Assembly (NCBI GenBank): GCA_028023455.1
Contig: JAQFVV010000548.1
Coordinates: 124,001-188,000, forward strand
Reading direction: 5' to 3'
Length of the DNA stretch: 64,000 nt
Source: Epiperipatus broadwayi
Taxonomy: Eukaryota; Onychophora; Udeonychophora; Euonychophora; Peripatidae
Shown here: one piece after another, positions 1 to 12,900 of the stretch
How the letters are laid out: the number at the start of each line of letters is the position of its first letter
Numbering within the stretch: position 1 is the first letter of the stretch
Program-made: the position numbers and the translations under genes
Notes under the pieces: generated by a model
What the model was told of the DNA's origin: nothing
Database searches by the model: none
What the model saw: the letters and a program-made list of their open reading frames with translations, nothing else

Positions 1-1800
1 CAGTAATTCATTTTTTATCTCCTAATTAAAAGAACAAAAATTTTACTTAAGTTGCTGTTAACTGAAGAAATGGCAGGCTGAAATGATAAATTGGAATTTA
101 GGAGCTAGCTCGAATCATGTCATTTGGACACTTTTAGTGCAAGGACAAAAAGACCAAAATAATGTCAACAAGCAATCACCATTTTCTTATTTATCATGGA
201 CCAGATTACCTCCAGATTTTTTAATATCAACCGGGATTCTGTCAAATTTTGATAATTAGTGGAAATCCTGAAAGAATAAAATTGACGAATTTATTAAAGA
301 CTTTTGTATTGTATTGTTAAAGAAAAGTAAAAATGTATACAAGTGTATTATAATTTTGTGAGTGGATTTGAAAAAAATTTAAAACGAAAAATCAAATTTG
401 TAAGTCAATTATAAAAATATATAATATTTTCTTTACAACATTGATAAAAAAAACAATTTCATAAGGTAATTTCAAATTTTTAATTATTATTATTGCAATT
501 AATATTTTTATTACAAACATAACATATTTTAATTTAGTTGATTAATTTGTATATATGCATTTAATAACATAAAAGATTATGGAATCATAAAGTTTCTATT
601 TACATTTATAATATTAAACTTGGTTAAGTAATGAGATTACAATACTGATCAAATTAAGTTACATATTTTTTTGAGATTTAATAGCACTAAGTAATGTAAT
701 TTCAGTGAAGTATAATAGCTATGACTATGTATATATTTAAGATTACAGGTTAAATATCCTATTTTACTCTTAACTTAGAAATATGCAAGTCACTTATATC
801 AAACAAGAGATATAAATAACTTTTGAACTTTCTAGTACATGTATATGTCTAGTTATAGAATATTTTTGACAAATTATTGCTGGAGATTCATTATAATAAA
901 ATAAGGCACTGTGTAAGTTAAAAGTTTTTATTATTTGTAATGGTCAAACATGTGTCATTTACTAACAAGATCAAAGACCAAGCAGATGTTTCAACCAGCA
1001 TGGATAGTTGAATTGCAAACTCTATGATCCTAGTTTAAACCCCTATATAGGCTTCCTAGTCTCTACTACATAATTAACACCCTTGATGTTCACACAACTT
1101 CTCATTTTATATAACCCTACATAGCTCATGGATATATAGAGATCTTATATTATCTAATTCCTAAGGATTAATTATAAGATTCCAACCAGCAATGAGGATA
1201 TGACAATGTATAATTTATATTAAATAAACATTTATTAAGAACAGTGATAATGTAGGTTAACAAGTTAGCTTTACTATTTACAGAGTGAAGAAGTTGTTGT
1301 TTACTGGCCCTTACATGAATATGATTTAGGATAATGGTATTGTGGTACACATATGAGAGTGTGCTTATTGTTTTATCTATGGGGTAATCAAGACAATAAT
1401 AATCAACAAATTATGGGCTAGCATTAATTATTTTTACATTTGTTAAATTATTATTATGGACCTTATTGTATATGAGGTAAAAGAAATGTGGCAGGGGATT
1501 ATGGTTATAATACATAGGTGCAAAACATAACACAGGGAGGAAATATAAGAATCATGGTACAACATTCATTATGTGCAGTTCACTGGTTATCATAACATGA
1601 ATAATTTTCTTTGCAATATAGATGCATAATTCATGATATGAGGTGGGATGTCCCAGGCTGCAGGAGTCTAACCAAAAGGTGCATCCTAAGAAGAAGGTAT
1701 ATATGTGAAGGACATTAGGACTTACAGCCTAGAGCTTCAGTCCATCAGCATTATTTAGCCTGATGATAAATTTTATCTTCAGAATTATAAGAGAGCTCAT
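1..1800. other. Gene-free AT-rich DNA, nothing recognised
   Basis: No coding, RNA or transposon signal was recognised on either strand. The only open frames are short and of low complexity. Confidence 0.5.
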
Positions 1801-1802
1801 CA

Positions 1803-1838
<36 letters not shown>

Positions 1839-1858
1839 CATTATAATTTAGTCACTCA

Positions 1859-1894
<36 letters not shown>

Positions 1895-1912
1895 CATTAC
1901 AATTTAGTCACT
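1801..1912. repeat. Tandem duplication with (AT)n core
   Basis: Two adjacent units of about 56 bp. Each consists of CAGGC, an (AT)n tract, and a GTACCATTAYAATTTAGTCA tail. The units differ by very few bases, so the duplication is recent or maintained. Confidence 0.85.
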
Positions 1913-4900
1913 AGCTAAATTTATAGTAATGTGCATGTAAGAAAATGTAAAACAAAATCATCATCACATTTTTATATAAAAGGAAGTTGTAGGGCATCCA
2001 AGTTTAAACCCTACAAGATCCAGTTCTAAAAGCTTTAGATAGAAAGAGAGTGGGTCAACAATTAATATTGTTTGTGTGTTGATAGAAAGGGAATACACAC
2101 ATTATACTATACAATTTTTAATTTTTCTGTTAAAAAGCAAAGTTATAAAGCATACATATAGGCATTGTATGTGTAAGCTATTGAATTGTTTTATATTTCA
2201 GATATTTAACTTTCTTTAAAACTAACCTATGCTTGATCAGTTTTAATATCTTATTCTGTTTCTATTTTGCTTTTCTATAATTGTAATTGGGATTTAAAAA
2301 GTTACAGATTTAATTTTAGTTATTAGGGTTATAATTACTAAGCTAGCAATTGTATTATTTAATGTCAGTTTATGAATGATTTGAAATGATAAAGTAAGTG
2401 TGTACATTACATACAGAAATTTACATTTATTAAATATTGAAAGAAAAAGAAAGGTTAAATCTGTCAAATTAATTTTTTTTTGCAATTTTATGTTAACAGA
2501 AAAAATATGTTGAATCAGATATCTATTTTTGTAGCAATTTTGTTTTTGTAAATGATTGTTTGTCATTTTGGGAGCTTAAGCTTGGTGGGAAGTCTAATTT
2601 TGAAACTGTCTCATCTTAAGATCTAAAGAAAGAAGCTCAAAAATTTGAAATGTTACCTAGGTGTAAGAAAAAAGGATTAAGTCTATTTTTTTAAGACAAA
2701 AGTGTCTGAAAACCAGGTGTGTGATTTTTTTTGGGTTGGTCAAAAATAGCAATTCACACTATCACTCTGATTGGGTGAGTTGACAAAAAAATTGGATATA
2801 AAAGCAGTCTGGAAAATCGGTTGAGTTATTAGACTATTATTAGATTATTGTTATTATAATATGTTGTGAGAGAGACTTTTTAAAAATTATTGAAACTAAA
2901 GCAGACAAACATTTTTAGTTCTGCTAGATAGTTTTTTTTTAAATCATTTTTTTATGAAGTTTTGAATGTTGAAAATATAAGAAATGATGGGGTAGAAAAA
3001 TTATATATGTGTACCATCAAAACCTGACCATCATGGAGCTGCAGATCACATAGGAAAGAAAAGATGTCTTGTCTGAAAAATAATATTCTACACCTTTCAA
3101 CTGACCAGAGAAATAAGATGTTTTTAAATAGAAAGAAGAAAACATTCACCTGCATTCGAAGATCAGAAAGATGAATTAATCTAATGATAAATCTTAATCA
3201 TCAAGTCCAATTAATTGTTCCAGAAACTGAGTTTAAAACCCAGGAAATTTATAAATGTGAAAACAACTGTATTTATCCACTAAAAGAATCCTGCTTGATA
3301 GGAAAAAAAGAAAAATTAATATAAAGATTTCCAAATTGTCCACTAAAGCAAATAACCTCAATAGGATCATCATCATCAAATAATTATACACTTTAAGAAA
3401 GAGATTGTTCCAAAGAAACATGGAAATTGTTGCTGCCAAAAATAGACATTAAACAAGAGAAAATTGACTCATTAGAAGTCACTACAAAGAACTGGTAGTA
3501 TAAATTTTTTTTTGATATATTTTCTTTATGATATCAGAGTCTTAATAAACTTTTAGCAATAAAGTGGTATATTTTATTTAAAGAACTTTTAAAGACTATT
3601 CAGATCGATTAAAACCAAGAATGTCTTACTAATAATCGCCTTGAGCTCCATAAATGATCTTGAATGTATCAAAATTATTTGTTTATTAATTTACAGTTAT
3701 GAAATATTAATGTGTAAAATAATTTTTTGTATTATTATTTTGGTTTTAAATAATATGTTGTTATTATGGGATAAAACACGCACATACATAATAATATTTT
3801 TATATGTGTATAATTGTGTGCGAATGTGATGTAATAAGTAGTATTAAAATATTAGATTATTTTGTTTCACGTTAAAGTATAGCATTTCAGAGGCAAAAGA
3901 GAGGGGGAGAAAATAATTTAAAACTTGTTTCTAAAACTTGCTCTTTCAATTCTACTAACATTTTTTTTTAACATTCTGCTTACATGTTAGATTATAAGGT
4001 ATGTGTGCCAATGAGTGAATATTTTTTTATATGAAATACTTTTCTTGTGGATGGAACATTTTAACAAATCGGTTACCCCAATTTAATACAATATACTTTT
4101 GAAATACATTTATGGGAAAGGGGGAGGAATTTACAATTTGATGTTATGATTTTAAAACAGTCGATTATGATTATTGTTGTTATTGTTAATATAAATTTTC
4201 ATGTAAATATAGAAATTTTTATGGATATGTTAGAAATGCAGTAATAAATATTAGTTTATGTTATTAAACGAGACATATATAGTTCATTAAGAGTAATCTT
4301 TATCAAATGTGATCATTCATCATCAATGGTTGAATATTAGTGGTTTAAGATATGATTAAATATGCTAAGATTAACAATAATTATTAATTTCTGAATTTAA
4401 ATTGTATGTTTAGGCTTAGTCCTAAAGCTGTGGTTGAAACCATTGTCATTATCGTTATCATTATCATCATCGTCATCATCATGTTTTAATTAATGAGCTG
4501 TTTAAATGTTCAAAAGTCATAAATAAATATTGATTTCGTAATATTTAGTGATTTCTTAATAATATTATAACCACCATTCCATCATCTATTTCATGCAAGG
4601 ATGAGTGAATTGCCATCCTAAATTAATAGTAAATTGAGCTAGTAAAACTTATAAAAAAATATTGAAACACATTCGTTATGCTAAGATCTGAGAAATGATT
4701 TGTGTCTAATGAATTCCACTTTAGTTTAAAGATGTTTTATGCTTACTTAGATATTAGTGCATACAGTGATATGGCTCTAAAAAGCAAAATCTTCCATGTT
4801 TATTAGAAATAAAGTACCAAAAAGGGATTCAAACCCAGTACCTGTGAAAGGTTATTAGATATAACTGTGTCTAGATTCAAATAATCTAGTGGCACCCTGC

Positions 4901-5432
4901 TAGACCATATTCACTTGGTATTTGTTTGGATATGCACTTAACATCAAACCAAGAAATGGAAGTGGATAAAATTTACTGTCTGTATACCTGAGCAGATATT
5001 TTATTGAGTTACTAGTGTGCTCACCTCACTTGATTTCCATATACCTGAGTTATAATAGTTGTTATTAATAATTTGTTTATAATTATTGATATTGTTATAT
5101 TTTGAGAAATCTATATGTTTCATTTAATCCAATGAACCATAATATGATTGATAACTCAGTCTGACCTTTTTGTTTAATAGCCACTACTCAGGTATTCTTC
5201 TCATAATTTAATTTAAGCTACAATGCTTTTTGTTTATTAAGCTAAAGATTTATATTTGAATCTTTTCTTAATTATTTAATACATTTGGATCGTTTGATCA
5301 TCTTTATTAAGTTACAATGAATATAATATTTGAATATTTGAGACTTTAATAATATTTGGATTTTTGACAAATCCAATGATATTTATATATACAATTGAAT
5401 TTCTCTTTAATAATATTTCTGTTGAGTTACTT
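1913..5432. other. Gene-free AT-rich DNA
   Basis: About 3.5 kb with no supported gene. Open frames at 2294-2566, 2952-3155, 3233-3439 and 3641-3829 are composition-driven, being rich in F, I, L, N and K with no domain. A polymerase III B-box-like sequence lies near 4,830-4,840 on the minus strand but has no A box. Confidence 0.5.
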
Positions 5433-5442
5433 TAATTAGGTT

Positions 5443-5483
<41 letters not shown>

Positions 5484-5490
5484 TGTAACC

Positions 5491-5533
<43 letters not shown>
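5433..5533. repeat. Palindrome with (AT)n centre
   Basis: TAATTAGGTTACAA (5433-5446) is followed by an (AT)n tract and then its exact reverse complement (5483-5496). A second AT run follows, to about 5533. It could form a cruciform. Confidence 0.85.
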
Positions 5534-5535
<2 letters not shown>

Positions 5536-5867
5536 ATAGCAAGCACTGGATGCTCTGCACATATGAAGAAGTGATGAATTATAACATATAAAATGAGAAT
5601 ATTCAAGATATCTACTGATGACACATACCCTAAGCAGTAATACAATAACAGACATGATAAAATAATCTTTAATTCACACCTATGCTAAAATAAAATAGCT
5701 ATATATATATATATATATATATATAAACATTACAAGCATAAAGCTAAACTAGTCAATATATATAATTAAAATTACCCCAAATCCAAAATTCAACCAGATC
5801 AGCAAAAAATAATATTAAAACTCAACCAAAGTTTTCACACTATATTAAACATTACCCACAAATCCAT

Positions 5868-6210
5868 TCACTTCCCATCCACCCTTAATATTAAAAGAAC
5901 TCTTAAATAAGGTAATATTTTCAATAATAAAGATTCTTTAATTCTTTTTTTGATTTCATTTCTCTCATAGAAGTCCACCTTAGCTTCATAAAAATTAATA
6001 GTGTGTCCTGTATCTTTTTTATGGACATACAAAGCAGAACTAATATAGCTATTTTTAACTCTACTTTTATGAACCTTTATTCTTTCATTTAAGCTCAAAC
6101 TACTCTGACCTATGTAGACCTTCTTACAAAAAACAAGCAATAAAATATACTACAACAGGAATAGTCTTTCTATCAAAAATTTCCTTTGTATTATTTAATA
6201 AATTATTCAA
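5868..6210 (-). pseudogene. GIY-YIG endonuclease domain of the PLE
   Basis: The frame reads VVYF near 6170, then CKKVYIGQSSLSLNERIKVH, a GIY-YIG core (VVY...YIG) with the following arginine and histidine. SSALYVHKKDTGHTINF follows, the usual 'SA...H....gH.i.f' region, and an acidic/basic tail ends near 5868. The domain nicks target DNA in Penelope-like elements. The open stretch from 6140 is only 90 aa; upstream residues sit in a broken frame. A linker ORF at 6223-6432 joins it to the RT. Confidence 0.8.
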
Positions 6211-6599
6211 TGTAACACTTCTTTACCAAGCAATTTTCTTATTTCCAAACAATTTACTATTCCTACATACAATTTTATAAGAATACAATTTAAATGGCAA
6301 AGAAATAAAATCATATTTTTCTCTATCCTTTACATGCTTACAAATATTACTATTAAATAAAATACTTTTAATAGATTTATCAGAGTAACCAACCTTCAGG
6401 TAATCTTTATAAAATTGACATTTCCGAAACAAAGTTGCCCCACTAGAATTATTTAATTTATTATTTCTATGACAATAATTCCTTAAAGCAGCTACTTTAT
6501 GAGATACAGACTGATAGCTATCAGGTTTAATTATAGATCTTAATTATCTTCTTTTAACAAAATGATTGCATAGTAAACAATTAGTCTCTATACTTCTAA

Positions 6600-7361
6600 T
6601 CACCAGAAGATCTAAAAATTTTAACTTACGAAAATATAACCCCCTCCTTCTAACACATATCTTATAGAAGGATCAAAACAATTAAACTCATTTACAAATT
6701 CTTTTAATTTATCATTCTCAACTACAAATAAACAATCATCAACATATCTGACAAATAACTTTACATATAAACAATTCTTTTTAATAATAATTCCCTCCTC
6801 CATATAATTAATATAAACTGCACATACTAAAGGAGAAATAATATAACCTATTATCCACCCTTCCTTAATTTTATAAAAATTACCTTTATAATTAAAATAC
6901 ATAGAATCTTCCAATAATAAAAGTAAATCTTTAATTACCTTAATTTTATTCTTTGATAAATAACTTTTCTTACTCAATACAGACATAAGAACATCAATAC
7001 TGCTTAACCTATTAACAGACTGATACATATTTTCAAAATCTAAACTGCCAAATACCCAATTACTTTACATTTAAAAATTATTAATCTTATCAAAAGCCTC
7101 AAAATAAGAAGAAACTGTGTAATGACCAAAATCAACAAATTGTTTTAAAAAATTATTCAAGAATCTAGAAATACCCTCTACAACCCTACCTATAAAATCA
7201 AAAATAAATCTTAAAGTAAAACCATCTTTATGAGTCTTAATATTCACAAACATCTTAGCTGATATGAAATCATTTGGATAACATTTTAAATAATCTACTC
7301 TATTAAAAATTTTTAAATTTACCATTTTCTTCATAATATCTATCAACTTTCTTTTAATCAC
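6600..7361 (-). pseudogene. Penelope-type reverse transcriptase remnant
   Basis: Two overlapping-frame blocks. The block at 7071-7361 carries AKMFVNIKTHKDGFTLRFI, which corresponds to the 'LPKIHK.g.plRpI' RT region, followed by a run matching the thumb-side helix. The block at 6621-7028 carries FYKIKEGWIIGYIISPLVCA (the 'Q..G.pMGsplSp..a' motif) and FVRYVDDCLFVV, with the catalytic YVDD box intact. The downstream frame (6450-6610) contains SVSHKVAALRNYCHR, typical of the segment after the palm. Frame breaks lie between 7028 and 7071 and again near 6540. It would have copied RNA into DNA for target-primed insertion. It is now non-functional. Confidence 0.85.
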
Positions 7362-7734
7362 ATTACCTGGATCTTTATTTAAAACACATATTTACCATTA
7401 TTTAATTCTCTATCCATTTTCTCTTTGAATTCATCTTCTTTCATAATGACAAACCTATCAGCTTTGTCTTCATGAGAAATGATCACATCATTAGCAATTA
7501 ACCTATTTTTAAGATGTCTAACGTCAGCAGGATTAACCAGAAATTTTTTCTTTCTTTTTTAAACTTTACTTAAAATCAAGTGAATACGAACTTTCTGCTC
7601 ATCACTCAAATTACTAGATTCAATGGTCAAAATTGTATCAAAAACTATATTTTTTGAATGAAATGGAATAAAATTAGGAATAAAATTGTATGTAGGAATA
7701 GTAAATTGTTTGGAAATAAAAAAATTCTTGGAAA

Positions 7735-8137
7735 AGGGGTGTTACTTTGAATAATTTATTAAATAATATAAAGGAAATTTTTGATAGAAAGACTATTCCT
7801 GGTGTAGTATATTTTATTCCTTGTTTTTTTTTTTTTTTTGTAAGAAGGTGTACATAGGTCAGAGTAGTTTGAGTTCAAATGAAAGAATAAAGGTTCATAA
7901 AAGTAGAATTAAAATAGATATCTTAGTTCTGGTCTGTATGTCCATGAAAGAGATACAGGGCACATTATTAATTTTAATGGAGCTAAGGTTGTCTTCTTTG
8001 AGAGAAATGAAATAAAAAAAAAATTAAATAATCTTTATTATTGACAATATATTATTCTGAAACAATTAACTTATTTAAGAGTTCTTTTAATATTAAGGTT
8101 GAATGGGAAGTGAATGGATTTGTGGGTAATGTTTAGA

Positions 8138-8228
<91 letters not shown>

Positions 8229-8345
8229 GTAGTTTTTGTAGTTCTTTACATTTGAGAAGTCTGCTTGTAGCAGTGAAACCTTTAGTTGTATTTTAATATT
8301 ATTTTTTGCTGGTCTGGTTGAATTTTGGTTTTGGGGTAATTATAT
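7735..8345 (+). mobile_element. Inverted copy of the PLE 3' end
   Basis: Plus-strand sequence repeats, in reverse orientation, the 5750-6210 end of the neighbouring PLE. It begins with the segment before the GIY-YIG domain, contains KKVYIGQSSLSSNERIKVHK (ORF 7821-8015), and runs to a GGTTTTGGGGTAATTATA tail near 8345 that matches the tail at 5750. A long (AT)n tract (8141-8225) is inserted in the copy. Frameshifted after the GIY-YIG core. Confidence 0.85.
8141..8225. repeat. (AT)n microsatellite
   Basis: Uninterrupted TA repeats of about 85 bp inside the inverted PLE tail. The ORF reading through it is meaningless. Confidence 0.95.
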
Positions 8346-8356
8346 ATATATATATA

Positions 8357-8612
8357 TGCAAAACCATAAAACAATACAATACTAGATTAAATCCAAAATT
8401 TTACCAAAATCCTTACACAACAATGGTTTCATCTACTACAAATAGACCTTCTCAAGTGAAAATCAAACTAAAGGAAAACATATATATATATATTTCTTTA
8501 GTTTGATTTTCACTTGAGAAGGTCTATTTGTAGTAGATGAAACCATGGTTGTGTAAGGATTTTGGTAAAATTTTGGATTTAATCTAGTATTGTATTGTTT
8601 TATGGTTTTGCA
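8357..8612. mobile_element. Foldback element with hammerhead-like core
   Basis: Two arms of about 120 bp (8357-8480 and 8493-8612) are reverse complements with few mismatches, separated by a short AT spacer. They begin and end in GCAAAACCATAAAACAATAC or its complement. The right arm contains TTGAGAA, a GTCTA/TAGAT hairpin, GAAA and the palindrome ACCATGGT (8511-8553). The left arm carries the mirrored, slightly decayed version on the minus strand. It follows directly on the PLE 3' tail, so it may be part of the PLE terminal region. Confidence 0.75.
8511..8553 (+). ncRNA. Degenerate hammerhead-like motif
   Basis: Stem I is CAC (8511-8513) with GTG (8551-8553). The core is TTGAGAA where CTGANGA is expected. 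Stem II is GTCTA (8522-8526) with TAGAT (8534-8538), the first pair a G-U. GAAA is at 8539-8542, stem III is ACCATGGT, and U8550 sits at the cleavage position. Two core changes mean it is probably inactive. Confidence 0.4.
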
Positions 8613-8665
8613 TTTTTATTTTTGCTAGTATAGTGTTAGACAGTTTTGGTTTTATATATATAATA

Positions 8666-8952
8666 TTCCCAGTGCATAACACTATACTGAAATAAATATA
8701 CAAATATTAAGTAATTAAATCATCCCACATGATTAATAAATCCAGTACTGCCCTCTGTGAACTAATATATAAATACATTAGAGTTCGTATTTTAAAATAG
8801 CCAGGTCAAAATGGTATCCTATTTTGAAATACGAACTCCAATGTATTTATATATTAGTTCACAGAGGGCAGTACTGGATTTCTTAATCATGTGGGCGATT
8901 TAATTACTTAATATTTGTATATTTATTTCAGTATAGCGTTATGCACTGGGAT
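8666..8952. mobile_element. MITE-like foldback element
   Basis: Left arm starts CCCAGTGCATAACACTATAC and the right arm ends with its near-exact complement at about 8952. The arms are about 140 bp each and meet near 8815 with almost no spacer. Internal landmark: CCAGTACTGCCCTCTGTGAA. No coding capacity. A single-arm copy lies at 9140-9275. Confidence 0.8.
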
Positions 8953-9139
8953 TATTTTCTATACATTTGTGTTAGGTGTTTTAAAGATTAAAATTACTAA
9001 AGTTTAGTTTGTCTTTATATAATAAAAGTAAAACATGTTTGTTTGTAACGAAATTTAAGATCGTTGTTTGCTAATTTTCAAGTTCTTTGTTTGAGTTTGT
9101 TCGTATTTCAATATATAACATCTGATAGCAGACAGGTCA

Positions 9140-9275
9140 AAGTGGATACCATTAGGATACCATTTTGATCTGGCTATTTTGAAATTCGAACTCTAATGTA
9201 TTTATATATTAGTTCACAGAGGACAGTACTGGATTTCTTAATCATGTGGGATGATTTAATTACTTAATATTTATA
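9140..9275. repeat. Half copy of the 8666-8952 foldback element
   Basis: Matches the right arm of the 8666-8952 element (TTAGTTCACAGAGG then CAGTACTGGATTTCTTAATC) and ends in an AT run near 9275. The partner arm is absent. Confidence 0.8.
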
Positions 9276-9659
9276 TATATATATATATAATTTAATTGTG
9301 AATACTGTGTTAAATATATTTGTTTGAATTATTATTATATGATTTAAAAGTACAGACATTTAATGGTTGTATATATATATAATTGGTACATTTATAAAGA
9401 TATGACCATGTTATTTTTCTAGTCCATTAATCACATTTACTATTATATAATTTAGCAATCGACCTCCCAGGAGATACTTCTTTAAAATGTAATATTGGTT
9501 AATTTAGCTCCATAGCTAAGCTTTTCTCATTGTCCAGCTATTGCTATATAATTTGGTGCCACAATTTCTAGTGCATATTGAATAAGATGAATCTTGCACA
9601 CCCCATGTGTTATATAATTTGCTGTCCAAATCTGTGGAGCACACAAAGAAATGACTTCT

Positions 9660-9905
9660 GAAAACATTATATATATATATATAATGTTTTCATGGTTGTA
9701 TGATGTAGATAAATTATTTTTGGGGTAAAACTGTGTGTTATTTTTTATTGTATACCGATATTTTGACGAACTAGAATCCACCACTGTCAAGGTCACACTT
9801 GACAATTTTTTGAGTAAAACTATGTTTTATTTTCTAATACCTTGACAATGGCAGATGCTAGTTTGTCAAAATATCAGTATATAAGAGAAAATAATACACG
9901 GTTTC
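9660..9905. mobile_element. Foldback element, GAAATATC family, copy 1
   Basis: Two arms (about 9722-9790 and 9835-9905) are inverted relative to each other and carry GATGCTAGTTTGTCAAAATA or its complement. The same family occurs at 42,812-43,065. The segment before the left arm (AAAACATT, AT run, AATGTTTTCATGG) is itself a palindrome. The open frame at 9527-9805 is incidental. Confidence 0.7.
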
Positions 9906-12900
9906 CCCCCATAAAAAATTATATGTATATATAATAATGTTGATGTGATCTTTTATATATTTTATTAATTACTGTTATACTTATATGCTTTAAAGTATAT
10001 CTTTCTCTCATGATTTATACAAAAAATGTTAACAAATTATAAATCGTTTAATTTATTAAATTATTGTAATGCATTTTAGGTTTCAAACGCAGCACTAACA
10101 ACAAACTTGCAGAAAAGATGCATTAAAACATTATTTTTATGCATATAGAATGCCTATATTTTAATTTATAATGTAGAGTTTTAATAATATCTATTCAATT
10201 TATTTGAGCTCATACATTTGTTAGAATTTATTGGAAATAAAAATTAAATTTATAAAGAATGTTAATAGATATTGTGCCTTATTTGTCAGTTAATTATTAT
10301 GCTTGATGATATCATTAATTTTCAAGGGACATTATTTAATGTAAATCTTGGATGAAAAACCCTTTTATTATTTTAAATTTATTTATTATACATTTATAGT
10401 TATTTATTTTATTTTCACATTTAATCTTCTGTAATAGCTTATGTTATAGTTTGAATGTACCCACTTTATGATTTATTATATGGCTGTTATGTTTATTATT
10501 TATTATTTTATATGATTAGCTCACATTACCCTTTAATATTTCATTTTAAAATCCCGTTATTCAAGCAGAAGAGTAAATGTGATCAATACTTACACATTAG
10601 CCATACCATCAATCAAACTATGATTTAATAAAAAAATATACAAACCTTGGTCACATTTTCACACTTGAGGGACCATCTCCATGACTGCAAGAATACTGAC
10701 ACATCTCATAAGGATATGTATAATGGGTTTTAACCCTATGGGTGCCACCCAGCCTTAGACTGGACCCCATAAGACAACATGAACGAGCTTCCACTACTCA
10801 ACCCTTGGCTAGCTATTAAACATGAGATTGCCATTACACAGACTATCTAAATCAGATTATTTATTTAAACTCATAGGAAAATGAAGAGATAGAGATAAAC
10901 TTAAACCAGACCAATAATTAAAACATATTTATTAAAAGATAAAAAATAAAGAATATTTAAACATTTAAACACAAATATGTACACTTATTAAAATTACAAT
11001 ATTTTAACAATTATCCACTTATTTGCATCTATCTAAATGTTAACACTCAAAATGACATTTAAAAGATTTATCTGAAAATAAAATTTAAGAGTTTACACTT
11101 TAAATAAAATTTAGAAGTTTTATCAAGAATGTGTAGACATATTTATTTAGATTTTTTAATACATTATCTGGGTGATCACCCCTATCTTCTGATCCTGTCA
11201 GATTTATAGTGGGCATCTATTATAATAGATAGTTGCTTCCCCCTGGCTCAGTATACTACTGTGATGTCTGGTTCCATATATTTATTTCATAGCAGATAAG
11301 ATCATTGGCAAAGAAAAGTCAGAAATATATTACTGCATCTTGCTATTGATGTTCAAGAGACAGGCAGTAGGGAATGAACAAACATGCAGTTTTGTTTTAA
11401 CAACCCATTTTTCTCTCGGAACAATTGTATGGAGATCACTTCAACTTGCTGGATTCTGGCATCTTTAGCTGGCAACTTTGGACAACTATCCTGGAAAAAC
11501 TAACTGGCTTCCTCCTTTTGCTTTTTGCTTTTTCTGCTGCTGCTGTTCTTCTCTTGGACAACAGGTTATTGCAGCATTTATAGAATCTGACCCCACCCAC
11601 TGCTTGAATTCTTATCCATGATATCAATTTATTTGATCTTTATTTTTTAATTAGTTTTATTTTTGTTTTTTATCTTATATTTTCAATTATACAAAAACTA
11701 GTTAAGTATTGCTATTTAATCAGACGGGAATTTTTATATCCAGAAAAAATTACATTCTGTACAAATTTGTTTTCAATTACATATTACATTTTATACACAA
11801 AAGAAAAGAAAGATAAGTTATAATTAGTATTTTAACTTAATTCCCAAGATTTTTTATTTTTTATATTTTTATTTTAATCTTTTTTTGAATAATAAAATAT
11901 TGAAATATAATTTTATTTTTCCTTGTTTTATTAATAATATCATGTAACTTGTATATATACACATTACTACACAATATATATTGTAACCAGTTGGGTTACA
12001 TAGCACATATTATAGTGTGTGTGCATAAATATATAAAGAGTAAAGTGAAAGTAAAAATAAACACAGACAAAAATTATTGTAGATATTTTCTACATTCACT
12101 GAAATAAAAAAATAATAAATAGTAACTCTGATTTAAAATAAAATTTTGTTATGGATTAAACTTTTAAAAAGGTCTGATAAATAATATTCGTAATTCTGAT
12201 TTTGAAATGAAAAAAAAAATAAGCATAATTTATTTTTAATTTTTTTTAATGAAAACTTGTACAAAATATCTTTTTAAATTAATGCTTGTTTGCATTTCTA
12301 CTATGTAGTTAAAAATCTTTGTAGATTAAAATTCTAAAGAATTATCACACCTTTGGTCAAATTCTAAAGATTAAAGTAAAAACATGAATATCACACTTTG
12401 ATAGAAATTTCCAGCTTGTTTTCAAATGGATTAGATAGATTGAAAACAATCACTATGTTTTTTATCACATGACCCAACAAAGATGATAAAAAGACTGATA
12501 AAAATATCAGTTAGTTTTTTGCTTGCAGTTTTGTAAGAGTTGACAAGAAGAGTCTGGGTTTGGTATTTTAAACAGTGGCAACTGGGATGCAAAAGTTTGG
12601 CTTTAGTTTTCTGAGACATGGTTAGCAGAAGAGCTAGCTGCAAACTTGTCTAAAGTATTTTGAAGAGTTGGTAACTGCAGCAAAGAATTGGAACAGTAAA
12701 GCTAGACACAGAGATGGCTAGTAGAATTATGTACAGAACTGCCATGAGGATATAAGAATGCAAGGAAGTAGCTGCTATTCAGTTCAATAGTGGAGTTTGA
12801 ATTAATATGGAGGAAAAAAGGGTCACGATTCTTTGTAATTCATAGCCTTAAAAGTGTTCTGGAAAAACATCTTGCTGACCTGAAGCTTACAAAATCCAAG

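Larger units (their letters stand above)
5750..7740 (-). mobile_element. Decayed Penelope-like retroelement
   Basis: Read on the minus strand, the order is N-terminal region (about 7560-7390), reverse transcriptase (about 7361-6450), linker, GIY-YIG endonuclease (about 6200-5868) and 3' tail (to about 5750). This is the normal Penelope order. The N-terminal part reads ADVRHLKNRL then DKADRFVIMKEDEF, resembling the conserved region before the RT of these elements. Several in-frame stops and frameshifts separate the blocks, so it is dead. The 3' end is repeated in inverted orientation at 7735-8345, giving a head-to-head arrangement often seen in Penelope insertions. No searches were run; the family call rests on motif order. 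Confidence 0.85.

Noticed and set aside
2294-3829. Cluster of 60-90 aa frames
   Set aside because: Residue content follows AT-rich composition, with no domain, conserved motif or splice context.
4802-4912. B-box-like GGGTTTGAATCCC on the minus strand
   Set aside because: No A box at tRNA spacing and no cloverleaf. It may be a SINE relic but cannot be supported.
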